Assembly (NCBI GenBank): GCA_022564135.1
Contig: JADFLZ010000102.1
Coordinates: 1-7,451, forward strand
Direction: 5' to 3'
Origin: Candidatus Zixiibacteriota bacterium
GTDB lineage: Bacteria; Zixibacteria; MSB-5A5; GN15; FEB-12
DNA length: 7,451 nt
In this document: piece after piece, positions 1 through 7,125 of the stretch
Position numbering within the stretch: the first letter of the stretch is position 1
Layout: each line of letters starts with the position of its first letter
The notes under the pieces: generated by a model
What the model was told of the DNA's origin: nothing
Seen by the model: the letters and a program-made list of their open reading frames with translations, nothing else
Databases searched by the model: none
Position numbers and translations under genes: made by a program

Positions 1-46
1 AAAAATAAAAGTTATTTGATGATGAAAAATCAGGAAAGCGCAGGAA

Positions 47-1483
47 TTACGGAAAAATACCCAACTCTTTATAAGAAACTGCTATTTTATCAATAGAATT
101 CATGAAAGCAGCAGTTCTTAAATCGACTTTATTTGTTCTGGCAGATTCATATATCTGATTGTAGGCCTGAATCATGGTTTCTTCAAGTCCCGATCTTACC
201 AGATCCAGTTCATCGGCTCCGGTGGCAACTTTGTTGATAAGAGATTGTTCGAATTTTTTCCCGGTGATACTTTCTACAGATTTCAAAATGTTGGTGATCA
301 TTGACTGGTCAAATCTTTTTTCCATGCGCCCGAAACGAACATGGGACAGGTTTTTTATCCACTCGAAATAAGAGACAGTAACACCGCCGGCGTTTAAGAA
401 CATGTCCGGTAAAATATAAGCACCTCTTTCAAGCAGGATTTCGCTGGCAAGAGCGGTGGTTGGTCCGTTGGCTCCTTCAGCAATGATTTTTGCCTTAATA
501 TTGGGGGCATTGATTCTGGTAATTTGGTTTTCTAAGGCCGCCGGCACCAGAATGTCGCATTCAAATTCAAGCGCCTGACTTGGATCTTCATACCCTTCGG
601 CTCCGGGAAAGCCTTGCGTCTTGCCAGTCTCTTTGCGGTAGCTCATAAGTTTTTCGATGTCAATGCCTTTTGAATCATAAAGTGAGCCGTCGTATTCGGC
701 GATTCCGACTATTATGGCGCCGGCTTCCTGCAAAAATTTGGCGCTGTGATAGCCGACATTTCCCAGTCCCTGTACAACCACGCGCTTGCCATCGATTCCA
801 TTGGACAGTCCCAGCTTTTTCATCTCTTCAGTATGCTGACAGGCTTCACGTATGCCGTAAAAAACTCCCAGGCCGGTTGCTTCGGTTCTGCCCCGCACAC
901 CGCCCTGGGATACAGGCTTGCCGGTAACACAGCCGTAAGCGTTCATATCATCCCCTTTCATAGCCAGATAAGTATCTAAGATCCAGGCCATTTCTTTTGG
1001 GCCGGTGCCGTAGTCAGGGGCGGGAACATCTATAGATGGTCCGATAAAATTTTTCCTAATCAGTTCATATGCATAACGCCTGGTGAGTCTCTGCAACTCA
1101 GGCTCTGAATACTTGTGGCGGGCAATTTTTACGCCGCCTTTTGAGCCTCCGAAAGGAACATCTACTATGGCGCATTTATAAGACATCAGCGCCGCCAGCG
1201 CCATAACTTCGTCTTCAGTTACATTGGCGGCAAAGCGGATGCCTCCCTTGCCGGGAAGTTTATGATGGCTGTGCTCGGCCCGCCAGGCTTCGATAACTTC
1301 TATTTCACCATTATCCAACTGCACCGGAAACTTCATGTGATAGACGCTGTTGCAGGCTTTTATCTGTTTGAGAAGACCTTCGGGGTGTTTGGTAAGAGCG
1401 GCGGCTTTATCAAAATTCTTATTGACCTGCTCCAGAAAACTTGGCTCTTGAAAAGATGTCTGTGGTTCGGCTACTGTCGTCAT
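47..1483 (-). CDS. gdhA: Glutamate dehydrogenase (Glu/Leu/Phe/Val dehydrogenase family), hexameric, mitochondrial-GDH-like
   Basis: Catalyses reversible oxidative deamination of glutamate to 2-oxoglutarate and ammonia with NAD(P), in the cytoplasm. Numbering is from the chosen ATG (478 aa). The substrate domain has PGKGG (77-81; K79 is the expected gamma-carboxylate-binding Lys), K103 in MSYKCA, K115 in GGSKGG and catalytic D157 in APDYGTG. The Rossmann domain has GLGNVG (239-244), followed by E263 near the end of the second strand, which fits NAD use or dual specificity. NGPTT (339-343) and NAGGVTVSYFEW (364-375, with S371) are family hallmarks. K79 and S371 together favour glutamate over leucine or phenylalanine. 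The C-terminal part has an extra segment at about 379-421 compared with short bacterial GDHs. An in-frame TTG at 1495 would add four residues; I prefer the ATG because GGGA lies six bases upstream of it. It follows the RND gene on the same strand after 129 nt and is probably transcribed separately. The symbol is by family only; cofactor use is inferred. Confidence 0.95.
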   Translation of the reverse strand: MTTVAEPQTSFQEPSFLEQVNKNFDKAAALTKHPEGLLKQIKACNSVYHMKFPVQLDNGEIEVIEAWRAEHSHHKLPGKGGIRFAANVTEDEVMALAALMSYKCAIVDVPFGGSKGGVKIARHKYSEPELQRLTRRYAYELIRKNFIGPSIDVPAPDYGTGPKEMAWILDTYLAMKGDDMNAYGCVTGKPVSQGGVRGRTEATGLGVFYGIREACQHTEEMKKLGLSNGIDGKRVVVQGLGNVGYHSAKFLQEAGAIIVGIAEYDGSLYDSKGIDIEKLMSYRKETGKTQGFPGAEGYEDPSQALEFECDILVPAALENQITRINAPNIKAKIIAEGANGPTTALASEILLERGAYILPDMFLNAGGVTVSYFEWIKNLSHVRFGRMEKRFDQSMITNILKSVESITGKKFEQSLINKVATGADELDLVRSGLEETMIQAYNQIYESARTNKVDLRTAAFMNSIDKIAVSYKELGIFP

Positions 1484-1569
1484 ATTTTTTCCCAACTTTC
1501 GGGGAGAAACATATGTATGCTTATCGGTAAAACAAACAAATAAATGATTAAAGTCTGTAGAAAGTAGAA

Positions 1570-1575
1570 ATTATA
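1570..1575 (-). promoter_or_regulatory. Possible -10 box for the glutamate dehydrogenase gene
   Basis: The minus strand reads TATAAT here, a perfect sigma70 -10 hexamer, inside the 129-nt gap between the RND stop and the GDH start. It would give a leader of roughly 80 nt. The bases 16-18 nt upstream (around TAAATG) match a -35 box poorly and there is no TG extension. The call therefore rests on one hexamer in AT-rich DNA. I see no convincing terminator for the upstream efflux operon in this gap, so read-through into the GDH gene is possible. Confidence 0.3.
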
Positions 1576-1612
1576 GCGCTTGGTCGAAAGTTCATTTATT
1601 TAGCGATTAAAA

Positions 1613-4600
1613 CTACTGTTCCAGCTGCGGTTTTGCTGAAAGAGAGCTTTCTGACAATCCCAGCAGAGAGCGTACTTTGGCAGTTATTTCAATAGCATAA
1701 GAGAATACCAGCGGCGTCAAAAGCAGGGTTATGACCGACGACAGGGCCAGTCCGCCGATTACGACCGCTCCCAGCCCGCGGTAGAGTTCCGACCCTGCTC
1801 CCGGCATAATCACCAGAGGCAGCATACCAAAGGCCGAAGTGGCTGTTGACATGAAAATAGGACGGACCCGGACTCTCACTGATTCTTTGACAGCTTCTCT
1901 TTGATCCTGTCCTTCTCTTATGAGCTGCAGGGCGTGGTAGACTATTAGAATTGAGTTGTTTATAACAGTACCGACTAATATCACAAAACCCAGCATTGTC
2001 AGGATATCCAGCTGCAAATTTGAATCAAAGAGCTGTACTATCCGCAGACCCAGAACACCACCGAAAGTGGCCAGTGGTACGGTGACTAAAATTACTAAGG
2101 GATAGGTAAACGATTGAAACAGCGCCGCCAAAAGCAGATAGGTCAAAAGTATAGCCAGTAAGAAATCGGCCACGAGTTCGCTTCTGAGTTTTGATAAATC
2201 GTCGGCAGTCCCGGCCAGTTTAATATCATACAAGCCGCCAATCCGGCCTTCCTGTCTAAGCGGATCAATAATCTGAGTTTGTACCGAGGCGATGGCGTCT
2301 TCTAAAGCGATATTATCGGGCAGGGTAGATTCGATTGAAACGGCTCTTTGTTTTTCTCTGTGATTTATCTGCACCGGTCCCTGATGCATCTCTATTCTGG
2401 CAACATCACCGACAGTTATTATTCTACCGCCGGTAGTAGCCAGCGGCAATTGGGCTATATCCTGGGTATGGCGGGTCCAGCTGTCGTCCCCTTTTAATAT
2501 CAGATCAAGTTCGCGTCCCTGATGGTAGTACTCGCTTACTCTGGCGCCATCAACCAGCGCGTTTACCGCCTGTCCGATTTCACTGGCGCTAAAGCCGGCA
2601 TCGGCAGCGCGTACCCGGTCGGGATATATCCTTACCTCCGGATTTCCTAAATCCAAGCCCGGTATTGGCCGTGATCGTGCGCCCGGCACAACCTGACCCA
2701 TTTTCTGAAAAACCTGTGTTGCTATAGCCAGAACTTTATTTAAGTCGGGTCCTGTAACATCAAGGCGAATAGAGCGGGTTCCGGCAAAACCGCGGGTGAA
2801 AAGTGACCTTTGGTTGGCAAATCCAAAAGCGCCCGGTATTGATAAAATAGCTTTGTTAGCAACCGGCACAAGTTCTGAACCTCTGCTTTCATCTCGGGAC
2901 CTCATGCCCATAAAGGCCATGTTGGAGAGAGCGACGTAAAAGAAATTATCTATACCGCCTCCCGGCAGATCCTCGGCTTCAGCCGCAGGAGTTTCCCAGA
3001 GATAATTCAGGTTTGATTCAATAATTTTTCCGATTTCTATCATTTCGTCCATATTGTATCCGGGCGGAGGGATAACGACTCCAAAGACAAAATTCTGGTT
3101 ACCATTGGGGAGATATTCTGCCGGGGGCAGCAACAGCCAGGAAAGCCCCAATGAAAAGAAAATGATACCTGATGTTGTCAGCAGTCGTCGCAGAGGCGCG
3201 GCGTTGATGAAATCAACAAACCCGGCGATTTTGTTGGCCAGCCGGCCAAGTCTGGTCTTGTTGGGGTCTTTGCTTTTCAGGCTATCGGCAACTTTTAAAA
3301 ATCTCGATGAAAATGCTGGAATTACTGTCATTGAAACAATCAGTGAAACAGTAATGGCGCTGCAGAGAGCGATAGCAATATCACGGAAAAGCTGCCCGGC
3401 ACGTTCTTCGATAAACAGCACCGGCAGGAAAACAGCAACAGTTGTCACAGTTGACGCAAATATGGCTCCCCAGACTTCGGTGGTGCCATCCAGCGCCGCC
3501 TGCCAGCGGTTTTTACCCATCTGCATATGACGATAAATATTTTCAAGCACAACAATAGCAGCGTCGACCACCAATCCTACCGCAAAGGCCATCCCGGCCA
3601 GGGAGATGACATTGATTGTCCTGCCGAACAGGGCCATTGTCAAAAATGTAGTAATAATTGAAATCGGTATCGAAAGGGCGACAACCATAATCGAACTAAA
3701 AGAGCGTAAAAACAAAAAGAGCACAAGAATAGCCAAAAAGCCGCCAAGAAAGATATTGGTGAAGACCAAATCAATAGCCGAGTTGATGTAAACAGATTCG
3801 CTATATACGTTTTCAATCCTGAGTCCTCTCGGCTCCATAATTTCTTTGTTTATAAGTTCCATTTCTTCAATGAGGCCGCTTAGCACTTCCAGAACATTGG
3901 CGCCGACCTGACGCTGGGCATTGAAGGCCATAGAAGGCTTACCCAGATGCCGCACCAGAGCCCTCGGTTTTTCGTAAGCAAGAGTAACGCTGGCGATATC
4001 GCCGACTCTGATAGGCACGTTATTGCGGACAGTGATAACAGTCTGCTCGACATCTTCAACGCTGTCATATCGGGAAATAGTTCTGACGACATAGCGGCGT
4101 TTGCCTTCGCTAAAATCTCCCGCAGATATATCTCTGTTCTCTGCTCTCAGAGCGCTCTGGAGCTGTGAAATGGTAATACCGGATGAGGCCAGCTGTCCCG
4201 GGTCAAAGGTAACGTGAAGTTCCCGCTCCAGTCCGCCAAACAGGTTTATCCGCGAAACCCCGTTGACTCTTTCCATGCGCGGTTTGACCAGATCATCAAT
4301 CATGCTGTAGAGTTGGGGGACATAGACGCTGTCGTTGTTGGACTTAATTACAAACCAGGCAATGGCGCCCTCGAATCTGCCTGAGGAACTTACAATCGGC
4401 TGGTCAGCATTCCGCGGATAGGATGGCACTTCGTTTAATTTATTGGTAACTCTCACCAGCGCTGCCGACATATCAGTACCGACCGGAAATTCCATGGTTA
4501 CAACACCGTTACCGTCGCTTGATTCTGAATTCATCTGCAGCACACCCTCAATAGATTTGAGGTATTCTTCCTGCTTGTTGATAATTTCTTTTTCAATTTC

Positions 4601-4771
4601 TTCAGGGGAGGCACCGGGCCAGACAGAGGTGACTGTTATAATCGGGCGTTCAACTTCTGGCGTAAGCTGTACCGGCACTTTACTCAGTGCCACAAATCCG
4701 GCCAGAACCGCAATGAGAACTCCGACAATAACAGTTACAGGATATTTGATAGAAGAATTAATTAAGCTCAT
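1613..4771 (-). CDS. RND efflux transporter permease (HAE1/AcrB-like)
   Basis: Inner-membrane proton-driven pump subunit, expected to work as a trimer that takes substrate from the periplasm or outer leaflet and passes it through the adaptor to an outer-membrane channel. At 1052 aa it is full length for HAE1 pumps. Layout: TM1 about 10-30, periplasmic porter domain about 31-334, TM2-6 about 335-490, TM7 about 530-549, second porter domain about 550-867, TM8-12 about 868-1025. Family marks include VPVQLTPEVERP (32-43), WPGASPEEIEKEI (51-63), the TM4 block GLVVDAAIVVLEN (399-411), LPNGNQNFVFG with PPPGYN after TM7, and VRPIFMST at TM11 (R970 aligns with AcrB R971). D403 aligns with AcrB D407, but A404 replaces D408 and N938 replaces K940. 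ATG start; only a weak GGA lies about 10 nt upstream. The adaptor gene ends 23 nt before it, so they are co-transcribed. Substrate is unknown: the sequence fits hydrophobic or amphiphilic compounds better than metals, but that is inference. Confidence 0.95.
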   Translation of the reverse strand: MSLINSSIKYPVTVIVGVLIAVLAGFVALSKVPVQLTPEVERPIITVTSVWPGASPEEIEKEIINKQEEYLKSIEGVLQMNSESSDGNGVVTMEFPVGTDMSAALVRVTNKLNEVPSYPRNADQPIVSSSGRFEGAIAWFVIKSNNDSVYVPQLYSMIDDLVKPRMERVNGVSRINLFGGLERELHVTFDPGQLASSGITISQLQSALRAENRDISAGDFSEGKRRYVVRTISRYDSVEDVEQTVITVRNNVPIRVGDIASVTLAYEKPRALVRHLGKPSMAFNAQRQVGANVLEVLSGLIEEMELINKEIMEPRGLRIENVYSESVYINSAIDLVFTNIFLGGFLAILVLFLFLRSFSSIMVVALSIPISIITTFLTMALFGRTINVISLAGMAFAVGLVVDAAIVVLENIYRHMQMGKNRWQAALDGTTEVWGAIFASTVTTVAVFLPVLFIEERAGQLFRDIAIALCSAITVSLIVSMTVIPAFSSRFLKVADSLKSKDPNKTRLGRLANKIAGFVDFINAAPLRRLLTTSGIIFFSLGLSWLLLPPAEYLPNGNQNFVFGVVIPPPGYNMDEMIEIGKIIESNLNYLWETPAAEAEDLPGGGIDNFFYVALSNMAFMGMRSRDESRGSELVPVANKAILSIPGAFGFANQRSLFTRGFAGTRSIRLDVTGPDLNKVLAIATQVFQKMGQVVPGARSRPIPGLDLGNPEVRIYPDRVRAADAGFSASEIGQAVNALVDGARVSEYYHQGRELDLILKGDDSWTRHTQDIAQLPLATTGGRIITVGDVARIEMHQGPVQINHREKQRAVSIESTLPDNIALEDAIASVQTQIIDPLRQEGRIGGLYDIKLAGTADDLSKLRSELVADFLLAILLTYLLLAALFQSFTYPLVILVTVPLATFGGVLGLRIVQLFDSNLQLDILTMLGFVILVGTVINNSILIVYHALQLIREGQDQREAVKESVRVRVRPIFMSTATSAFGMLPLVIMPGAGSELYRGLGAVVIGGLALSSVITLLLTPLVFSYAIEITAKVRSLLGLSESSLSAKPQLEQ

Positions 4772-4794
4772 CTAATTAGTTTCCGGATATAAAA

Positions 4795-5901
4795 TTATGA
4801 ATCGTCTTCTTGCTGCCCGTTCTCAGGTACTGATTGCGGCGGGGGACTGTCGGAAGTTTTGACCGGGCTTCCGGGGAAAATTCTTTCATTGCCTCTGACT
4901 ACTACTATCATGCCCTCGGTCAAGCCGGTCCCTTCAATTGCGATTTTTTGCCCCTTCGTCGACGATGTTAAGACTGAAATAGAGGCAGCTTTTCCATCGT
5001 TGATAGTGTATATCATTGTTTGATTGCCCTGTCTTACAATGGCATCTTTGGAAACAGCCAGACTTGAAAATGTTTTATTAAGCGAAAGAGTGGCGCGCAC
5101 CAGCATGCCGGCACCCAAAATTCCCTGGCTGTTATCTACAGCGACAATAACCGGAAAAGTGTGTGTGGCCGAAGTTGCATTCGGAGCTATGCCTGTTACT
5201 ATTCCTGTCATGGGAGCGTTTTCTTTGGCTGAAGTATATATTGTAACCTGGGTTCCTGTTTTCAGGTGGCCAAAATATCGCTCTGGCAGGTCGAGGTTTA
5301 TTTTAATTTTAGAAAGCTGAGTCATCTCAAAAACAGGTGAGCCTTCTTCGACCCATTCTCCAACTGCCGTCAGCTGGTTGCCGGTGTAGCCGGAAAACGG
5401 CGCCCGTATGGTGCAGTCGGCCAGGTCAAGCGCCAGTTTCTCTTGTTCTGATTTTAACTGGTTATATTTTTCGTTGGCGATAGCGGCCATCGCCCGGGCA
5501 GAGTCAATCGCCAGTGCAGAAAGCAAATTCTTACTATAGAGGTCTTCCGCCCTTATGGCGATTTTAGCGATCAGCGCCGCATTTATTTTGGCCTGGTTTG
5601 CTTCGGCCGTTTTGGCCTTGTATGAAAGTGCTATTCGGGTGGTATCAAGCCGCACCAGAGCTTCCCCTTTATTCAGACGGTTGCCTTCGAGCACACTTAT
5701 TGAAACGACCTGTGCCGATACTTTTGAAACTACCCTGCTTTGAAACAGAGCTTCAGTACGACCGACCAGAGTTATCTGGTCATGGAAATCAAGCCGTTCT
5801 ACCTTTTCGGTAACCACCAGGGTTGGAGGCCTTTGCTGAGCAGAGGCAGTAGACAGGAAGAACAGCAAGGCAATGGCTACGGTGAAGCGTAGTTTATTCA
5901 T
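4795..5901 (-). CDS. RND efflux periplasmic adaptor subunit (HlyD/membrane fusion protein family)
   Basis: Bridges the RND permease to an outer-membrane channel. The protein is 368 aa. A signal peptide occupies about 1-21, with hydrophobic core VAIALLFFLS and likely cleavage after STASA. No lipobox cysteine is present, so it is probably a soluble periplasmic or peripherally attached protein and not a lipoprotein like AcrA. Domains in order: first beta/lipoyl half about 40-86 (VLEGNRLNKGEALVRLD at 70-86), alpha-helical hairpin about 90-160, rich in Ala/Lys/Glu, second lipoyl half with CTIRAPFSG (163-171), beta-barrel about 196-275 (LPERYFGHLKTGTQVTI), and membrane-proximal domain about 280-348. 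The C-terminal tail is Pro/Gln/Asp-rich and ends in EDDS. The ATG is preceded by AAGGGA about 10 nt upstream, and a good promoter lies just beyond. It is the first gene of the operon with the permease; no TolC-like gene follows or precedes it here. Confidence 0.93.
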   Translation of the reverse strand: MNKLRFTVAIALLFFLSTASAQQRPPTLVVTEKVERLDFHDQITLVGRTEALFQSRVVSKVSAQVVSISVLEGNRLNKGEALVRLDTTRIALSYKAKTAEANQAKINAALIAKIAIRAEDLYSKNLLSALAIDSARAMAAIANEKYNQLKSEQEKLALDLADCTIRAPFSGYTGNQLTAVGEWVEEGSPVFEMTQLSKIKINLDLPERYFGHLKTGTQVTIYTSAKENAPMTGIVTGIAPNATSATHTFPVIVAVDNSQGILGAGMLVRATLSLNKTFSSLAVSKDAIVRQGNQTMIYTINDGKAASISVLTSSTKGQKIAIEGTGLTEGMIVVVRGNERIFPGSPVKTSDSPPPQSVPENGQQEDDS

Positions 5902-5951
5902 TTATTCAAAATCCCTTATACTTTCTAAAATCTTTTTTAATATGAATCGGC

Positions 5952-5980
5952 ATTAAATGTTTAAACGATAAAACTATCAA
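5952..5980 (-). promoter_or_regulatory. Sigma70-like promoter of the adaptor-RND efflux operon
   Basis: On the minus strand TTGATA (plus coordinates 5975-5980) is separated by exactly 17 bases from TTTAAT (5952-5957). Each hexamer differs from consensus at one position. Transcription would start near 5945, giving a leader of about 44 nt with AAGGGA ahead of the adaptor ATG. Two short symmetries overlap it: GATA-AAAC-TATC (5967-5978) runs into the -35 box, and the 8-bp palindrome GTTTAAAC (5959-5966) sits in the spacer. Either could be part of an operator, but both are short and AT-rich, and no regulator gene lies in the window. Confidence 0.55.
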
Positions 5981-6147
5981 ATTGTTTTCAATATACTACT
6001 TTTTCAGGCATATTGGGTATCACAGAATTAAGAATATTTTATTAGCGGCTAAAATCTCTTTGGGCATTGCAACTACTGGCGGATTAAAAGGTTCAATAAT
6101 TTTACTGGACATATTTGACAAAATATAGCATTTGCAGAGGATTTGAG
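5981..6147. other. Remainder of divergent intergenic region, upstream of the redox genes
   Basis: AT-rich non-coding DNA between the efflux promoter and the ScsB-N-like gene. No RNA gene or strong hairpin was found. A rightward promoter must lie here, but none is convincing. AATAAT at 6095-6100 is a 5/6 -10 match without a -35 partner. TTTACT (6101-6106) with TATAGC (6124-6129) has 17-nt spacing but only 4/6 matches each and would leave a very short leader. Confidence 0.5.
6136..6140 (+). promoter_or_regulatory. Ribosome binding site that fixes the start of the ScsB-N-like gene
   Basis: AGAGG lies seven bases before the ATG at 6148. The open frame extends upstream to a TTG at 6115, but that codon has no Shine-Dalgarno sequence. 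Starting at the ATG also gives a cleaner signal peptide. Confidence 0.65.
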
Positions 6148-7026
6148 ATGAAATTACAGGTACTGGAGAACCATAATATTAGATTTTCTATTCTTTACAT
6201 ATTAGCAGCTTTACTCTTATCTGGAAATTCTGCTCAGGCTAAGCCTGTCCAGGCCGGGCATGTGGAAGCTGAGCTTATATCTGAAATCAGTTCTATAGCC
6301 CCGGGTGAACCGTTTTGGGTGGCCTTGAGGCTCAGGATGGATGACGACTGGCATATTAACTGGCAAAATCCGGGAGATTTCGGGCTGGCCCCGACTATTA
6401 CCTGGCAGCTTCCGGAAGGATTTACAGCAGGAGAAATCGAGTGGCCTGTTCCTCATCGTTTGATATTCTCTCCGTTTGTAGGTTATGGCTATGAAGGCGA
6501 GAAAATTTTGCCGGTTAAAATCAGCCCGCCGAAATCTGTTTTACCGGGAACTGAGATCAGAATCGAAGCTGCCGCTGACTGGGTTGTCTGCGGCGAAGTC
6601 TGCATTCCGGGAGGGGCCAAATTGTCTCTGGAGTTAGAGGTTACAAAAGGCAGTCCGCTGCCGAATAAAAATTGGGCTAAGCTGTTCGAAAGATTCAGAA
6701 AAGATGCGCCTCAGCAAGACAGCTCCTACAGAGTCAGTTCTAAGCTGACTAAAAAGACTTTGTTTATTTCGGTCGCTCGAAATTTATCTGATAAAATGCA
6801 GATTGACAGCCTCATTTTTTACCCAAAATTTAACGGGCTAATCAATAATGCTGCTGCTCAACAACTTTCAAAAGATGAATCTGGTTACGTGCTCGAAATA
6901 GAACGTGACCCGCTGGGTGTTACTCCGCCGGAAAGACTTAAAGGAATATTGGTGCTGCGAAAAAACGGTGACTCAAAAACAATAAAAACGAATATCAAAT
7001 TTGACGTTCTCTTAGATAAAAACTAA
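6148..7026 (+). CDS. Secreted stand-alone ScsB/DsbD N-terminal-like domain protein (DsbC/DsbD-N family)
   Basis: Predicted periplasmic thiol-redox protein of 292 aa. The signal peptide covers about 1-31 (hydrophobic FSILYILAALLLSG, likely cleavage after SAQA). The mature part begins HVEAELISEISSIAPGEPFW (38-57), followed by WHINWQNPGDFGL (68-80), WPVPHRLIFSPFVGYGYEGE (99-118) and DWVVCGEVCIPGGAKLSLEL (144-163). This matches the order of blocks in the N-terminal domain of ScsB-type DsbD proteins, with the redox pair C148 and C152 (CxxxC). A second beta-rich region (about 194-285) contains FYPKFNGLINNAAAQ and LKGILVL, also typical of ScsB before its membrane part. The frame stops there: there are no CcdA-like transmembrane helices and no C-terminal thioredoxin domain. 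It is followed 99 nt later on the same strand by an exported redoxin gene, suggesting a shared role in periplasmic reduction. No other cysteines are present in the mature protein. Partner and electron donor are unknown. Confidence 0.88.
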   Translation: MKLQVLENHNIRFSILYILAALLLSGNSAQAKPVQAGHVEAELISEISSIAPGEPFWVALRLRMDDDWHINWQNPGDFGLAPTITWQLPEGFTAGEIEWPVPHRLIFSPFVGYGYEGEKILPVKISPPKSVLPGTEIRIEAAADWVVCGEVCIPGGAKLSLELEVTKGSPLPNKNWAKLFERFRKDAPQQDSSYRVSSKLTKKTLFISVARNLSDKMQIDSLIFYPKFNGLINNAAAQQLSKDESGYVLEIERDPLGVTPPERLKGILVLRKNGDSKTIKTNIKFDVLLDKN

Positions 7027-7061
7027 GTATATAGAATTTTATTTAGACTAAGAATAAACTG

Positions 7062-7067
7062 CATAAT
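7062..7067 (+). promoter_or_regulatory. Possible -10 box ahead of the redoxin gene
   Basis: CATAAT matches the -10 consensus at five of six positions in the 99-nt gap before the redoxin gene. The best -35-like hexamer, TTTAGA (7042-7047), is only 14 nt away, which is too close. The redoxin gene may instead be read from the promoter of the upstream gene. No terminator-like hairpin with a T-run was found in the gap. Confidence 0.18.
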
Positions 7068-7125
7068 TGAAACCCCGCAATTTATGTGGTTAAAATTTAA
7101 TCGGGAATTAAAAAAGGAAAAAAGA

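Noticed and set aside
1..46. TGAT...ATCA short stem and T-rich tail downstream of the GDH stop (minus strand)
   Set aside because: A four-pair AT stem is too weak to call a terminator and the window ends too soon to judge.
1484..1495. TTG start for glutamate dehydrogenase giving four more residues
   Set aside because: Only GAAAG directly abuts the TTG, with no usable spacing, whereas the ATG at 1483 has GGGA six bases upstream. The difference is small and cannot be settled without data.
3054..3530. 158-codon plus-strand open frame, and similar frames at 4443-4775, 3606-3791, 5024-5320, 670-979 and 1262-1543
   Set aside because: They lie antisense inside clearly conserved GDH, RND or adaptor genes, have no recognisable domains, and show composition expected of shadow frames.
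4772..4779. CTAATTAG palindrome directly before the RND start codon
   Set aside because: An 8-bp AT-rich palindrome in a 23-nt intragenic-operon gap is expected by chance; no promoter elements accompany it.
6115..6120. Perfect TTGACA hexamer as a -35 box for the redox genes
   Set aside because: Seventeen bases downstream there is only AGGATT-like sequence overlapping the ribosome binding site, and transcription would start at or inside the ATG. Probably chance.
6115..6147. Upstream TTG start extending the ScsB-N-like protein by 11 residues
   Set aside because: No ribosome binding site precedes the TTG, while AGAGG is well placed for the ATG at 6148. The extension would also put extra polar residues, including a Cys, ahead of the signal peptide.
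7027..7125. Weak hairpin AACC...GGTT around 7071-7091 as a terminator between the redox genes
   Set aside because: The stem is four pairs followed by mismatches and is not followed by a T-run, so it does not support termination.
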